This document shows positions 1 to 8,044 of a stretch of 64,000 bases of DNA, one piece after another (positions within the stretch are counted from its first letter, which is position 1; the number at the start of each line of letters is the position of its first letter). The DNA comes from Actinomycetes bacterium (GTDB taxonomy: Bacteria > Actinomycetota > Thermoleophilia > Solirubrobacterales > JACPNS01), in assembly GCA_023404495.1 (NCBI GenBank), contig JAEYBE010000058.1:20770-84769 (forward strand). Direction: 5' to 3'. Position numbers and translations under genes: made by a program. A model generated the notes under the pieces. That model was not told the origin of the DNA and did not search any database. It saw only the letters and a program-made list of their open reading frames with translations.

Positions 1-475
1 AGTGCTGGGCGATCAACGCGCCGCCGACCTTCACGTTGGGGTCGCCCGCAAAGGTGTCGATCGCTTCCTCTGCGAGGTTGGTTTCTTCGGAGCCTGGCTC
101 GGTTTGGGCGAAGACGATCGCTTTGCGGCCGTCCTTGGACTGGGCCGGGCTTGTCTCGGTGCTGATCACCCCGTCGAGCGCGGCGAGCTGCTTCTGGGCG
201 CTTGCGACCTCCGCCTTGCCCGCGGCGGAGTCGATCTGCTTGCCGTCCGGGGCGGTGACGATCGCGACGATGTCCTCGGTCGGGTCGAAGCCGGTGGCGC
301 GGGCGATTGAGTCGAGGGCCTGCTGAGATTCGGCGCCCTCGTCGGCGAAGCCTTGGGTCGCCAGCCGCTCGGGAAGTCCGCTGCTGAGTGTCAGCGAGAC
401 CAGGGAGACGACTGCGGCGATCAGCAGCACGCGGCCGGGACGGCGGGAAGTGAGGTTTGCGAGGGCGGCGAGCAT
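1..475 (-). CDS. MMPL-family RND transporter, N-terminal part (cut by window edge)
   Basis: Only the first 158 codons are in the window; the reading frame stays open to the left edge. The protein begins with a short basic stretch and one hydrophobic helix (about residues 15-33). A soluble extracytoplasmic segment follows, with the phrase TGFDPTEDIVAIVTAPDGK, as in the first loop of MMPL/RND lipid or drug exporters. The ATG at 475 was chosen because a GAGGAG ribosome site precedes it. The PadR gene ends only 10 bases upstream, so the two genes form a regulator-transporter operon. The likely role is efflux controlled by the PadR protein; the substrate is unknown. Confidence 0.75.
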   Translation of the reverse strand, partial: MLAALANLTSRRPGRVLLIAAVVSLVSLTLSSGLPERLATQGFADEGAESQQALDSIARATGFDPTEDIVAIVTAPDGKQIDSAAGKAEVASAQKQLAALDGVISTETSPAQSKDGRKAIVFAQTEPGSEETNLAEEAIDTFAGDPNVKVGGALIAQH

Positions 476-485
476 GGGGTTCTCC

Positions 486-1028
486 TCAGGTGTTCTCGAG
501 TTGTTCGGTCGCCCAGTCGCACCAGTCGATCACGTACTGGTGCAGGCCGAGGCCGTAGTTCAGGACGAGGTCTGGCATTTGCTCGGTCACGGCTTCCGGC
601 GGAACCTGGATCGCTTTGAGCACGGCGAGGTTGGCGGCCCGCTCTTCGCGCAGCTGGCGAATCTTCGCCAGGCGTTCCTCTTTGGTCAGCGGCCCGGAGA
701 AGAAGATCCGCAGAATGCCCTGATCGCGCATCTCGATCTGCGATTCGCTCTGGAGCAGCCATTCGCGCAGCTCCTCGCGGCCCGCGTCGGTGATCGTGTA
801 GGTGGTGCGAGCGCGGCCGCCGGTCGGCTCGTCGGTGCCCTCGATCAGGCCGGCCGCCGAGAGTTTCTTCAGCTCCGGATAGATCTGCCCGAAGCTGGCG
901 GCGAAGAAGAAGCGGACCGAGATGTCGATCAGTTGCTTGATGTCATAGCCGCTCTTGGGCTCGACGCCCTTGCTCGAGAGGAACCCGAGAATCACATACG
1001 CGACATTGGAGAGGCCGGTGCTGCCCAT
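486..1028 (-). CDS. PadR-family transcriptional regulator
   Basis: A 180-residue protein with the PadR winged helix at its N-terminus: SNVAYVILGFLSSKG, then SGYDIKQLI, then QIYPELKKLSAAGLI, then the wing RARTTYTITDAGREEL. A C-terminal helical dimerisation arm (Vir-like) follows, giving the usual 180-residue class. The ATG at 1028 is preferred; an in-frame TTG lies three codons upstream at 1037. A near-perfect 26 bp palindrome starts 11 bp upstream of the ATG. It would place the bound regulator on its own promoter, the usual PadR autoregulation. The gene leads directly into the MMPL transporter gene, which is the likely target. Confidence 0.88.
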   Translation of the reverse strand: MGSTGLSNVAYVILGFLSSKGVEPKSGYDIKQLIDISVRFFFAASFGQIYPELKKLSAAGLIEGTDEPTGGRARTTYTITDAGREELREWLLQSESQIEMRDQGILRIFFSGPLTKEERLAKIRQLREERAANLAVLKAIQVPPEAVTEQMPDLVLNYGLGLHQYVIDWCDWATEQLENT

Positions 1029-1039
1029 GCCGTCCAATA

Positions 1040-1065
1040 TAGCAGAAAGATATATCTAACTGCTA
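1040..1065. promoter_or_regulatory. PadR operator candidate, 26 bp palindrome
   Basis: TAGCAG and CTGCTA arms enclose the perfect decamer AGATATATCT at 1048-1057; the only non-palindromic bases are the AA pairs at 1046-1047 and 1058-1059. The site is AT-rich in a GC-rich region and sits immediately upstream of the PadR start. PadR proteins bind such palindromes to repress their own operons; assignment to this gene is inference from position. Confidence 0.6.
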
Positions 1066-1095
1066 CATAACGTATTCATGCGGGATTCACTCCAT

Positions 1096-1119
1096 GAGGC
1101 GACCCCGCGGGGTGGCCTC
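1096..1119 (-). terminator. hairpin between the reductase-like gene and padR, possible terminator
   Basis: GAGGC and ACCCC pair with GGGGT and GCCTC around one G-G mismatch. The hairpin lies 50 bp downstream of the stop codon of the leftward gene that ends at 1170. It has no clear T-run, so termination is only a guess. Confidence 0.3.
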
Positions 1120-1169
1120 TTGGAAGATTTCCCGCATGTTTGCGGCAACCGACCCGCAGGCCGGCAGTC

Positions 1170-1826
1170 CTAAGCCGCGTTCCGCGCCGGCGCCGCGGCG
1201 GCGGCCTCTCGCTGTGGCGGCGACGGCGCACGGCGGACCTGCGCCCGGCTGCGGCCAACGGAGCTCGCCCGAGCCAGAAAGGTCACCACCACAAGCCCGG
1301 CCGAGGCCAGCAAGGGGATCTCAAACCAACTGCTGGCCGCGTCCGTCCCGGCGCCCAGCGCGTGCACAACGGCAAGTCCGTAGGCGCCGAGCGTCCAGCG
1401 GTGAAGCTTCTTCCAGCGCGCCGTCCCGATCCGAGCGCGCGCGTAGAACGACAGACCGAGGAGAATCGCCAGGTACGCGCCGATCACGCCGAGTCCCGTG
1501 TAGAAGCTGCGGTAGGCCATCGTGAACGGGACCGCGACCTCGCCCAGGGATGGGTGCAAGTAGGCGTCACCGAGCAGCGTCACAGCGTGCACGACGATCG
1601 CGACGAGCGCCGCGATCGACGCGTACTCGTGCGATTCGAGCAGGCGCTTGACAGCGAGTCCGCCGCGGCCCGGCCGACCCGCGACGCGCTGAACCAGCTT
1701 GCCGCCCATCATCAGCCCGACCAACACCGTGTAGGTCAAGAGCAGAATCGCGACGATCCCTGATGCACGGCTCGCAAGCCACCAGAGGTGCGGCCCGGGG
1801 TCGACGATGTTTCCAGACGCGTTCAT
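1170..1826 (-). CDS. ferric reductase-like transmembrane haem protein
   Basis: A 218-residue integral membrane protein with about five or six hydrophobic helices. It resembles the ferric reductase-like / MsrQ-type cytochrome b core. Candidate haem ligands are histidines in membrane segments: HEYASIAALVAIVVHAVTLLGD (roughly residues 66-87) and LHRWTLGAYGLAVVHALG (roughly 141-158), each with paired His about 12-14 residues apart. No FAD or NAD domain is attached, so it would be a membrane electron carrier needing a partner. The stop of apbE overlaps its start (ATGA), indicating translational coupling. Next to ApbE it probably moves electrons to or from an extracytoplasmic flavoprotein. Confidence 0.75.
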   Translation of the reverse strand: MNASGNIVDPGPHLWWLASRASGIVAILLLTYTVLVGLMMGGKLVQRVAGRPGRGGLAVKRLLESHEYASIAALVAIVVHAVTLLGDAYLHPSLGEVAVPFTMAYRSFYTGLGVIGAYLAILLGLSFYARARIGTARWKKLHRWTLGAYGLAVVHALGAGTDAASSWFEIPLLASAGLVVVTFLARASSVGRSRAQVRRAPSPPQREAAAAAPARNAA

Positions 1827-2791
1827 GCTGCTGCCACCTCACGCACGCCGTCTCGGCGCTCGACGGCGCCGTCGAATCCGACTGTCACTTGCAGGCCCGA
1901 AAGCCCCGGCAAGTCGCCGGCGCGCATCCCTCGAAGCAGCGCGATCTTCGCTGTCGTCTCGGCCGCGAGTGCGGTTGGCCCAGTCGCAGTCGCCGATGCC
2001 ACACCCGTCCACGCCGGTCGGCCAGTAGCGGGATCGATCAGGTGGTGTGCCCAGCCCTCATCGGTGCCCCAGAGCCTGCTGCCGATTCCCGAAGTGGCGA
2101 CCCCACCGCCGCGCAGCTCAAGTGTCAATTGCTCGGCGAGCGCCGGGCGCGAATCGACGCGGATCTCATACGGATCGTCAGACCCCGCGAGCTCGCCGAG
2201 CCGCATGTCCCCGCCGCAGTCGACGATGAAGGCGGTCCCGGTCGGCAGCAGCTGTGACCAGAGCGCCGCCAGCATGTCGGCGGCAAGACCCTTGCCCGAT
2301 CCGCCGCTGTCGATCCGAACTCCGACCGGCCGCGTCACCGTGCGCGCATTGCCGTCGACCGAGATCTCCCGCCAGCGCGACTGGGGACTCGCGGCGGCCG
2401 GCACCGGCGCCGCCCGCCTGGCCAGCGCGTCGCGGATCGAATCTGCCGGCTGACCGGCGCGCGAACTGCGGTAGCCGGCGTCTTCCAGCTGCGTGACGAG
2501 TGTCGGATCGACAATCCCGTCGCTCACACGCGCCGCTTCAAGCGCCGCTTCGACCAGTCGCACCATCAGGGTCGAGACCTCGACCGTCTCGGTCTCCGCG
2601 GCGTTCAGCGCGCAGAGCTCGCTCTCCGGGATGAAGCGCGACAACCGCCGGTCGAAGTCCCGCATGAATGTCTCGCCGGTGCGGAATGCGGCACCCGCAC
2701 GGCTGCGAGCCGCCCGGTCGATCCAGAAGTGGATCTGCGTGCCCATCGCGTCAAACCCGTGTTCTTCGTATTCGCGCGTGTGCATGCTCAT
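1823..2791 (-). CDS. apbE: FAD:protein FMN transferase (ApbE)
   Basis: 322 residues, usual ApbE length. ApbE uses FAD and Mg2+ to attach FMN covalently to Ser/Thr of exported flavoproteins. Visible family signatures are FDAMGTQIHFWID at the N-terminus, the central VRIDSGGSGKGLAADMLA, FIVDCGGDMRLGE and the C-terminal HHLIDPATGRPA. No clear signal peptide is seen. The gene overlaps both neighbours by ATGA junctions. No protein in the window shows a convincing FMN-acceptor domain (SGAT-type motif), so its target is either one of the small membrane proteins of this operon or encoded elsewhere. Confidence 0.92.
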   Translation of the reverse strand: MSMHTREYEEHGFDAMGTQIHFWIDRAARSRAGAAFRTGETFMRDFDRRLSRFIPESELCALNAAETETVEVSTLMVRLVEAALEAARVSDGIVDPTLVTQLEDAGYRSSRAGQPADSIRDALARRAAPVPAAASPQSRWREISVDGNARTVTRPVGVRIDSGGSGKGLAADMLAALWSQLLPTGTAFIVDCGGDMRLGELAGSDDPYEIRVDSRPALAEQLTLELRGGGVATSGIGSRLWGTDEGWAHHLIDPATGRPAWTGVASATATGPTALAAETTAKIALLRGMRAGDLPGLSGLQVTVGFDGAVERRDGVREVAAA

Positions 2792-3195
2792 GAGGCCCGG
2801 GTCGTCGGGGCGGGCGCTGGAGCCGGTGCCGGCGCGGGGGCGGCTGCGGGCGCCGGTGCGCTCTGTTGCTGTGAATAGGACGAGCCCCCGCCGCCTCCCG
2901 AATAGCCGCCACCGCCACCGACTGCTTGGACACCGACGGCCGCCGGCGAACCGGCCGCAGCCGCTGGCGGATCCTCGATTGTCTCGATCACCTTGCGGTG
3001 GACAACCACAACTCGGTGCTGCGCCACCGGCGGCAGCTTCGCCGCGGTGCCGATCGCGGGATCGCGCCCGGCCTCAAGCCGAAACACCATCAGCGCCATC
3101 ATCACCACGAAGATCGCGCCGCTCGCAAACGTGACCGTCAGGGCGTGTCCGCGGCGCAGGGCGGCCGCGTCAGTCGTCTTCGCCGTCGTCTTCAT
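2788..3195 (-). CDS. small single-pass membrane protein with Gly/Tyr and Ala-Pro tail
   Basis: 135 residues from an ATG at 3195, overlapping the upstream gene by 26 bp and apbE by 4 bp. A basic N-terminus is followed by one membrane helix (HALTVTFASGAIFVVMMALM, about residues 17-36). A segment rich in Val and Arg comes next (about 57-70), and the end is a low-complexity tail of glycine, serine and tyrosine followed by alternating Ala-Pro. The tail resembles a periplasmic or wall-spanning linker. No known family is recognised. Its place in an ApbE / ferric-reductase-like operon suggests a role as an extracytoplasmic electron-transfer partner or FMN acceptor, but no acceptor motif is visible. 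Confidence 0.65.
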   Translation of the reverse strand: MKTTAKTTDAAALRRGHALTVTFASGAIFVVMMALMVFRLEAGRDPAIGTAAKLPPVAQHRVVVVHRKVIETIEDPPAAAAGSPAAVGVQAVGGGGGYSGGGGGSSYSQQQSAPAPAAAPAPAPAPAPAPTTRAS

Positions 3196-3631
3196 GCTCG
3201 CCGTGGTCCTCGTCCTCGTGACCTTCTTCGTGGTCGTCGCCACGCTCGCCGCCGGTAGCGCTCGGGGCCGTCGTCGGCTGGTTTGAGTGCTGCTCAGAGC
3301 CCGACTTCGGTCCGGGTGAGCTCGGCCGCGGGCCAGAGCCCGATCCGCTGCCAGATCCGGATCCGGCGTTGGCGCCGGAGCTGCCCGAGTAGGAACGCCC
3401 GCCAGCTGCGGCAGACGCGGCGGATGCGCGCGAGCGACCCCGCTGCTTGCGCCGGACGTGGCGTCGCACGACGGTCGTGCGCTCGACCACCGTCGTCTCG
3501 ACCGACGGGCCGGCGGCGACCTGCTTGGCCGCGGTGTTGGCCGGTCCGCTCGCGGGCCTGAAGCCGGCGGCCAGCCCCGCAAGGGCGGCAAGCCCCGCGA
3601 TCAAGATGATTGTGAACGTCTTTCGTGTCAT
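3170..3631 (-). CDS. exported low-complexity protein with acidic/His-rich C-terminus
   Basis: 153 residues from the ATG at 3631, which has an AGGAGG ribosome site 7 bases upstream; the longer open frame lacks one. The N-terminus is a signal peptide or anchor (FTIILIAGLAALAGLAAGF, about residues 5-23). It is followed by a Thr/Val/Arg segment, a long Gly-Ser repeat (about 90-112) and a tail of Asp, Glu and His after residue 130. Such tails can bind divalent metals; that is inference. It is the first gene of the leftward operon leading to apbE. A protein of the same design is encoded on the other side of the two-component system at 5857-6237. Confidence 0.65.
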   Translation of the reverse strand: MTRKTFTIILIAGLAALAGLAAGFRPASGPANTAAKQVAAGPSVETTVVERTTVVRRHVRRKQRGRSRASAASAAAGGRSYSGSSGANAGSGSGSGSGSGPRPSSPGPKSGSEQHSNQPTTAPSATGGERGDDHEEGHEDEDHGEHEDDGEDD

Positions 3632-3728
3632 GCGTGGCCTCCTGATGGCTGCTGCAAATTGCTTCTTGCAACCATCGACCACCTGCGTGAAAGGATCCGA
3701 AAAGTCCCTGCAAAGCGACGTCCAATCC

Positions 3729-3748
3729 TTGGCAAAGCTTTGGCAAAA
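3729..3748. promoter_or_regulatory. direct repeat, candidate OmpR-type response-regulator site
   Basis: TTGGCAAA occurs at 3729 and again at 3740, an 11 bp period, which is the usual spacing for tandem half-sites of OmpR/PhoB regulators. A weaker CTGCAAAG lies about two turns upstream. The repeat is in the 157 bp region between the divergent acidic-protein operon and the response-regulator gene, so either or both could be controlled. Confidence 0.5.
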
Positions 3749-3788
3749 CCGGCGACTTGCAGGCCAAAACCCGGTCTAAGATGGCCAG

Positions 3789-4499
3789 ATGAAGGCCGAG
3801 ACACGGATCCTCCTGGTCGAGGATGAAGCATCGATCTCGGAACCGCTGGCGAGCGCGCTGGAGCGTGAGGGGTTTGCGCCGGCAATCGCGAAAACCGCCG
3901 CCGAGGCCCTGTCTCTCGCGCGCAGCACCGACCCGGAGTTGATCCTGCTCGATCTGATGTTGCCCGACGGCGACGGCCGCGACGTCTGCCGCGAGATCCG
4001 TGCCTTCAGCGACGTGCCGATCATCATGCTCACCGCGCGCGGAACGGAGGTCGATCGGATCGTTGGGCTCGAGATCGGGGCCGACGACTACGTCGTCAAA
4101 CCATTCAGCAGCGGCGAGTTGATCGCCCGCATCCGCGCGCTGCTGCGTCGGACCGGGACCGGCACGCGCGCGCCCGAGTCGTTCGCCATCGGCGGCCTGG
4201 AAGTCGAGGAGACGTCCCGCCGCGCGAGCCTCGACGGCGTCGCGCTGGAACTCTCCCGCAAGGAGTTTGACCTATTGCTCGAGCTGGTGCGCAATGCCGG
4301 TGCGGTGGTCTCGCGCGAGGAGCTGATGTCGACGGTCTGGGACGAGAACTGGTTCGGATCGACGAAGACGCTCGACGTCCACATCGGCTGGCTGCGCAAG
4401 AAGCTCGGCGATGACCCCAACGATCCGCGCTATCTGCACACGGTGCGTGGTGTCGGATTCCGCTTCACCTCGCCCGAGGAGTTCACGTCGGCAAGCTGA
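3789..4499 (+). CDS. OmpR/PhoB-family response regulator
   Basis: 236 residues. The receiver domain (1-118) has the acidic pocket E11-D12, phospho-acceptor D55 in LILLDLMLPDG, the conserved Thr in IIMLTA, and Lys in VVKPF. The winged-helix DNA-binding domain (about 138-230) carries LSRKEFDLLLELVRNAG, DVHIGWLRKKLG and the terminal VRGVGFRF. All catalytic residues are present, so it should be phosphorylatable. The histidine kinase gene starts 8 bp after its stop. The divergent apbE operon and the tandem repeat in between suggest it controls that operon. Confidence 0.93.
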   Translation: MKAETRILLVEDEASISEPLASALEREGFAPAIAKTAAEALSLARSTDPELILLDLMLPDGDGRDVCREIRAFSDVPIIMLTARGTEVDRIVGLEIGADDYVVKPFSSGELIARIRALLRRTGTGTRAPESFAIGGLEVEETSRRASLDGVALELSRKEFDLLLELVRNAGAVVSREELMSTVWDENWFGSTKTLDVHIGWLRKKLGDDPNDPRYLHTVRGVGFRFTSPEEFTSAS

Positions 4500-4507
4500 G
4501 CACACGG

Positions 4508-5860
4508 ATGATGCTGGCGATGGCGTACGTGTTGATCCTCGCCATCGTCGCGCTCGAGGTGCCGCTTGCGCTGAGCCTGCGGCAGCGGCTCGACGACGAG
4601 GTCAAGCAGCAGGCGCGCACGAGTGCGAACGTCGTCTCGGTACTCGCGGCGAGCGCGATCGAGCAGGGCAACGACGTCGCGCTCGAGAGCGTGGTCAAGC
4701 TGACGAGCCGGGACGTACGAGGCCGGGTCGTGGTTGTCGACGATCAGGGCGACGTGCTGGCAGACAGCGCGAGTGCCGCAAACACGAGCACAAACATCTC
4801 CGGCAGACCGGAGATCAAGGCGGCGCTGGCAGGCCGCACCGTGCAGATCCGAAGGCAGAGCGACTCGCTCAATCGCGAGCTCCTGGCGACAGCGGTGCCG
4901 ATCTTCGAGGAGGGTCGCACCGAGGGCGCCGTGCGCATCACTCAAGACGTCGCCGACGTGTCCGATGCCTTTCGCCGGACCGTCGCGGGTCTTGCGCTGA
5001 TCGGTCTCGCGGTGCTGGCCGTGGGTTTGCTTGCCGGAGCGTTCATCGCACGGCAGATTGCGCGCCCGCTGCGGCACTTCGAGGACGCCGCGCGCGCCGT
5101 CACCGAGGGCGATCTCTCTGCGCGCGCACCGGTCGAGGGGAGCAGCGAGCAGCGCGAACTCGCCCGTGCGTTCAACGAGATGACAGATCGCCTGGCCGGA
5201 TCGATCGAGGCGCAGAGCCGCTTCGTCGCCGACGCCTCGCACCAGCTCCGCACGCCGCTGACCGGATTGCGGCTACGGCTCGAAGAGGCACGCGCGCGAG
5301 CCGACGATGAGTCGGTCGGTGTTGAGCTTGACCGCGGGATCGATGAGGTCGATCGCCTTGCGAAGACGGTCGAGGAGCTGCTTGTGCTGAGTCAGAGCGG
5401 TGAGCGGGATTCGCACTCGCAACGGATCGATCTTCCGGAGTTTGTCGAACAACTGCAGGCGCGCTGGACGCCGATCGCGCGAGCACGCGGGATCGAGCTT
5501 GCGGCATCGACCGAGGGCTCGGCGGCGGTGACGGCCTCGCACTCGGACCTCGATCGAGTACTCGATGCGCTGATCGAGAACGCCGTGGACTACTCAGCCG
5601 ACGGCGGCTCGATCGAGATTGCTCTGGCCGGCCGCGAGCTCACGGTCCGCGATCACGGCGTCGGACTCTCGCCCTATGAAGAGCAAGTGGTCTTCGAGCG
5701 TTTCCACCGCGGCAGTGCCGGCGCGAGCAGGGCCGGCGGCACTGGTCTTGGGCTTGCGATCGCGCGCGAGCTGGCGCGGCGGTGGGGCGCGGACGTGAAA
5801 ATCGAAAATGCCGAAGGCGGCGGCGCAATCGCGACCGTGCGCTTCGAGGACGAGCAATGA
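4508..5860 (+). CDS. sensor histidine kinase
   Basis: 450 residues in standard order. TM1 spans about 4-24. An extracytoplasmic sensor of about 130 residues follows, then TM2 (about 160-181) and HAMP (about 182-235). HisKA has phospho-acceptor H245 in FVADASHQLRTPLTG. The HATPase domain has an N-box at ALIENAVDYSADGG, a G1 box at DHGVGL and a G2 box at GGTGLGLAIA. It is cognate to the response regulator immediately upstream. Its stop overlaps the start of the next small gene (ATGA), so that exported acidic protein is co-translated and could be a ligand-binding accessory. The ATG at 4508 is used; a few upstream in-frame codons lack a start. Confidence 0.92.
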   Translation: MMLAMAYVLILAIVALEVPLALSLRQRLDDEVKQQARTSANVVSVLAASAIEQGNDVALESVVKLTSRDVRGRVVVVDDQGDVLADSASAANTSTNISGRPEIKAALAGRTVQIRRQSDSLNRELLATAVPIFEEGRTEGAVRITQDVADVSDAFRRTVAGLALIGLAVLAVGLLAGAFIARQIARPLRHFEDAARAVTEGDLSARAPVEGSSEQRELARAFNEMTDRLAGSIEAQSRFVADASHQLRTPLTGLRLRLEEARARADDESVGVELDRGIDEVDRLAKTVEELLVLSQSGERDSHSQRIDLPEFVEQLQARWTPIARARGIELAASTEGSAAVTASHSDLDRVLDALIENAVDYSADGGSIEIALAGRELTVRDHGVGLSPYEEQVVFERFHRGSAGASRAGGTGLGLAIARELARRWGADVKIENAEGGGAIATVRFEDEQ

Positions 5861-6237
5861 GCGGCAATAGGGACAGAATGCGCACAGTCGGCGCGATCAC
5901 CGCCGGTCTTGCCGGCCTCGTACTTGCGGCGGCACTCTCGTACTTCGCTCTTCAGCTGATCACTCAGCCGGTCGGACTCTCGACTGTTTCGGCGACGACT
6001 GGGGATCGCCTGGTTGCGACCCCGCGCAGGCCACGGGCGGCGGTCAAGCACCGCGCCAAACCGCGCTCGGACGACTCATCTTCGGCGCCGGCCGCTCCCG
6101 CGCCGGCCACGCCGGCCCCGACGCAGCCGGATGACAGAGCCAGCGGCGGTGACGATTCGTCAGGCCGCGACGAGAGCTCCGGCGAGGATCACCACTCCGG
6201 CGAGGACGACGACCACGACGGCGACCACGACGATTGA
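5857..6237 (+). CDS. exported acidic/His-tailed small protein coupled to the kinase
   Basis: 126 residues from an ATG that overlaps the kinase stop. One N-terminal membrane helix or signal (TAGLAGLVLAAALSYFAL, about residues 15-32) is followed by a basic stretch, an Ala-Pro linker and a C-terminal tail of Asp, Ser, Glu and His (about 95-126). The design matches the protein encoded at 3170-3631: signal, linker, acidic-His tail. It is probably anchored outside the membrane. A metal-sensing or metal-buffering role for the adjacent kinase is a hypothesis based on tail composition only. Confidence 0.6.
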   Translation: MSGNRDRMRTVGAITAGLAGLVLAAALSYFALQLITQPVGLSTVSATTGDRLVATPRRPRAAVKHRAKPRSDDSSSAPAAPAPATPAPTQPDDRASGGDDSSGRDESSGEDHHSGEDDDHDGDHDD

Positions 6238-6264
6238 CAATCGCCGCAGCCGCCGTCGGGTCGA

Positions 6265-7728
6265 TCAAACGTTCTTCAGCTCAGTGACGATGTCGGAGAG
6301 CGAGGCCTTCGCGTCGCCGAAGAGCATCTGCGTCTGGTCGAGGTAGAAGAGCTCGTTCTCGATGCCGGCGTAGCCGCTGGCCATACCGCGCTTGAGGACG
6401 ATCACGTTGTGGGCATCGGCGACCTTGAGGATCGGCATGCCGTAGATCGGCGAGTCCGGGTTGGTCTCGGCCGCCGGGTTGGTGACGTCGTTGGCGCCGA
6501 CGACGATCGCAACATCGGTGCGCTCGAACTCGGGGTTGATGTCGTCCATCTCGACGAGCTGCTCGTAAGGGACGTCCGACTCCGCCAGCAACACGTTCAT
6601 GTGCCCGGGCATGCGGCCGGCGACCGGGTGGATCGCGTACTTGACTGAGACGCCCTTCTCCTCCAGCTCGTCGGCCATCTCCTTGACGACGTGCTGCGCC
6701 TGGGCGACGGCGAGGCCGTAACCGGGGACGACGATCACGTTCTGCGCGTAGGCCATCAGGATCGCCGCGGAGGCCGCGTCGGTCGACTTGACGGTGCCCT
6801 GCGGACCTTCAGAGCTGCCTCCGCCACCGCCACCGCCGCTGGCGCCGAACGAACCGAAGAGCACTCCGGCGATCGTGCGGTTCATCGCCACCGCCATCAG
6901 GTTGGTGAGGATCGTTCCCGAAGCACCGACGATGATTCCGGCAACGATCAGCGCGTTGTTGCCGAGCGCGAATCCGGCTGCCGCGGCGGCAAGACCGGTC
7001 ATCGCGTTGAGTGTCGAGATCACGACCGGCATGTCCGCGCCGCCGATCGGCAGCACGAAGAAGAGGCCGAGCACGGCGGCGACGCCGGCGATCGCGACGA
7101 CCAGTCCGTAGGACTGCATTCCCGAGCTTGCCAGCAGGTAGCCGGCGAGGCCGATCGCGGTCAGGGCGAGGATTCCGTTGATCACCTGCTGGCCCGGCAG
7201 CGACTTCGGCGAACCGGAGATGCGCTCACTGAGCTTGAGGTAGGCGACGACCGATCCCCAGAAGGAAACCGAACCGATGATCAGCGAGAACAGCGAGGCG
7301 ACCTCAACGTCGGTCGTCACCGTGACTGAAGCAAGCAGCGGGTGCTCGGTCCAGTGGAAGTACTCGGAGAGCGCGATCAGGGCGACCGCGCCACCGCCGA
7401 CGCCGTTGAACAGCGCGACCATCTCGGGCATCGCGGTCATCTTGACCTTCCGCGCCGAGATGTAGCCGATCGGAGCGCCGAGCACAAAGCCGATGATGAT
7501 CCACTCGTAGGTGACGATCTCCTTGAGGAAGAGCGTCGCGACCAGCGCGATCATCATGCCGATGCCGGCGATCTGGTTGCCGCGGCGGGCCGTGTTGGGG
7601 TTCGTCAGCTTCTTGATGCCGACGATGAAGAGGATGATCGCGACGAGATACGCGAGGTTGATCAGGTGATCACGCGTCGTGTCGCCGGCGATTGCCTCGA
7701 CGGCTGTGGTTGCGAAGGTGAGCGACAT
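6265..7728 (-). CDS. pntB: NAD(P) transhydrogenase subunit beta
   Basis: 487 residues. PntB forms the NADP(H)-binding domain III and half of the proton channel of the membrane transhydrogenase, which drives NADPH formation with the proton gradient. About nine hydrophobic helices fill residues 1-300. After a Gly/Ser linker (about 295-310), the NADP domain shows VIVVPGYGLAVAQAQHVV, HPVAGRMPGHMNVLLAE, VGANDVTNPAA and the terminal LFGDAKASL. Its start codon overlaps the stop of pntA2 (TGATG), so translation is coupled. Confidence 0.97.
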   Translation of the reverse strand: MSLTFATTAVEAIAGDTTRDHLINLAYLVAIILFIVGIKKLTNPNTARRGNQIAGIGMMIALVATLFLKEIVTYEWIIIGFVLGAPIGYISARKVKMTAMPEMVALFNGVGGGAVALIALSEYFHWTEHPLLASVTVTTDVEVASLFSLIIGSVSFWGSVVAYLKLSERISGSPKSLPGQQVINGILALTAIGLAGYLLASSGMQSYGLVVAIAGVAAVLGLFFVLPIGGADMPVVISTLNAMTGLAAAAAGFALGNNALIVAGIIVGASGTILTNLMAVAMNRTIAGVLFGSFGASGGGGGGGSSEGPQGTVKSTDAASAAILMAYAQNVIVVPGYGLAVAQAQHVVKEMADELEEKGVSVKYAIHPVAGRMPGHMNVLLAESDVPYEQLVEMDDINPEFERTDVAIVVGANDVTNPAAETNPDSPIYGMPILKVADAHNVIVLKRGMASGYAGIENELFYLDQTQMLFGDAKASLSDIVTELKNV

Positions 7729-8042
7729 CAGGAATCGCCCTCCTTCTTGGCCTTGGGCTTGGTCTTGAACATCTCGAGCATGCGGTCAGTGACCACAAAG
7801 CCGCCGACGACGTTCAGCGAGCCGAAGAACACGGCGAGCGTGCCGAGCACGATCTGCAGCGTGCCCTGCGCGGCCGCGCCGGCGACCACGAACGCGCCGA
7901 CCACGACGATGCCGTGGATCGCGTTGGTCGCCGACATCAGCGGCGTGTGCAGCGTCTGCGGCACCTTTGAGATCAGCTCGACTCCGAGGAAGCCTCCGAG
8001 CACGAGGATCGTGAGTTGCTGAAGCAGGTTTGCGTAATCCAT
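7728..8042 (-). CDS. pntA2: NAD(P) transhydrogenase subunit alpha part 2 (membrane segment)
   Basis: 104 residues from the ATG at 8042. Three hydrophobic helices carry the family phrases FLGVELISKVPQTLHTPLMS and NAIHGIVVVGA and the C-terminal NVVGGFVVTDRMLEMF. In many bacteria this membrane part is fused to PntA; here it is a separate gene, the three-subunit arrangement. It lies 2 bp downstream of pntA1 and overlaps pntB, completing a pntA1-pntA2-pntB operon. Confidence 0.95.
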   Translation of the reverse strand: MDYANLLQQLTILVLGGFLGVELISKVPQTLHTPLMSATNAIHGIVVVGAFVVAGAAAQGTLQIVLGTLAVFFGSLNVVGGFVVTDRMLEMFKTKPKAKKEGDS

Positions 8043-8044
8043 CG

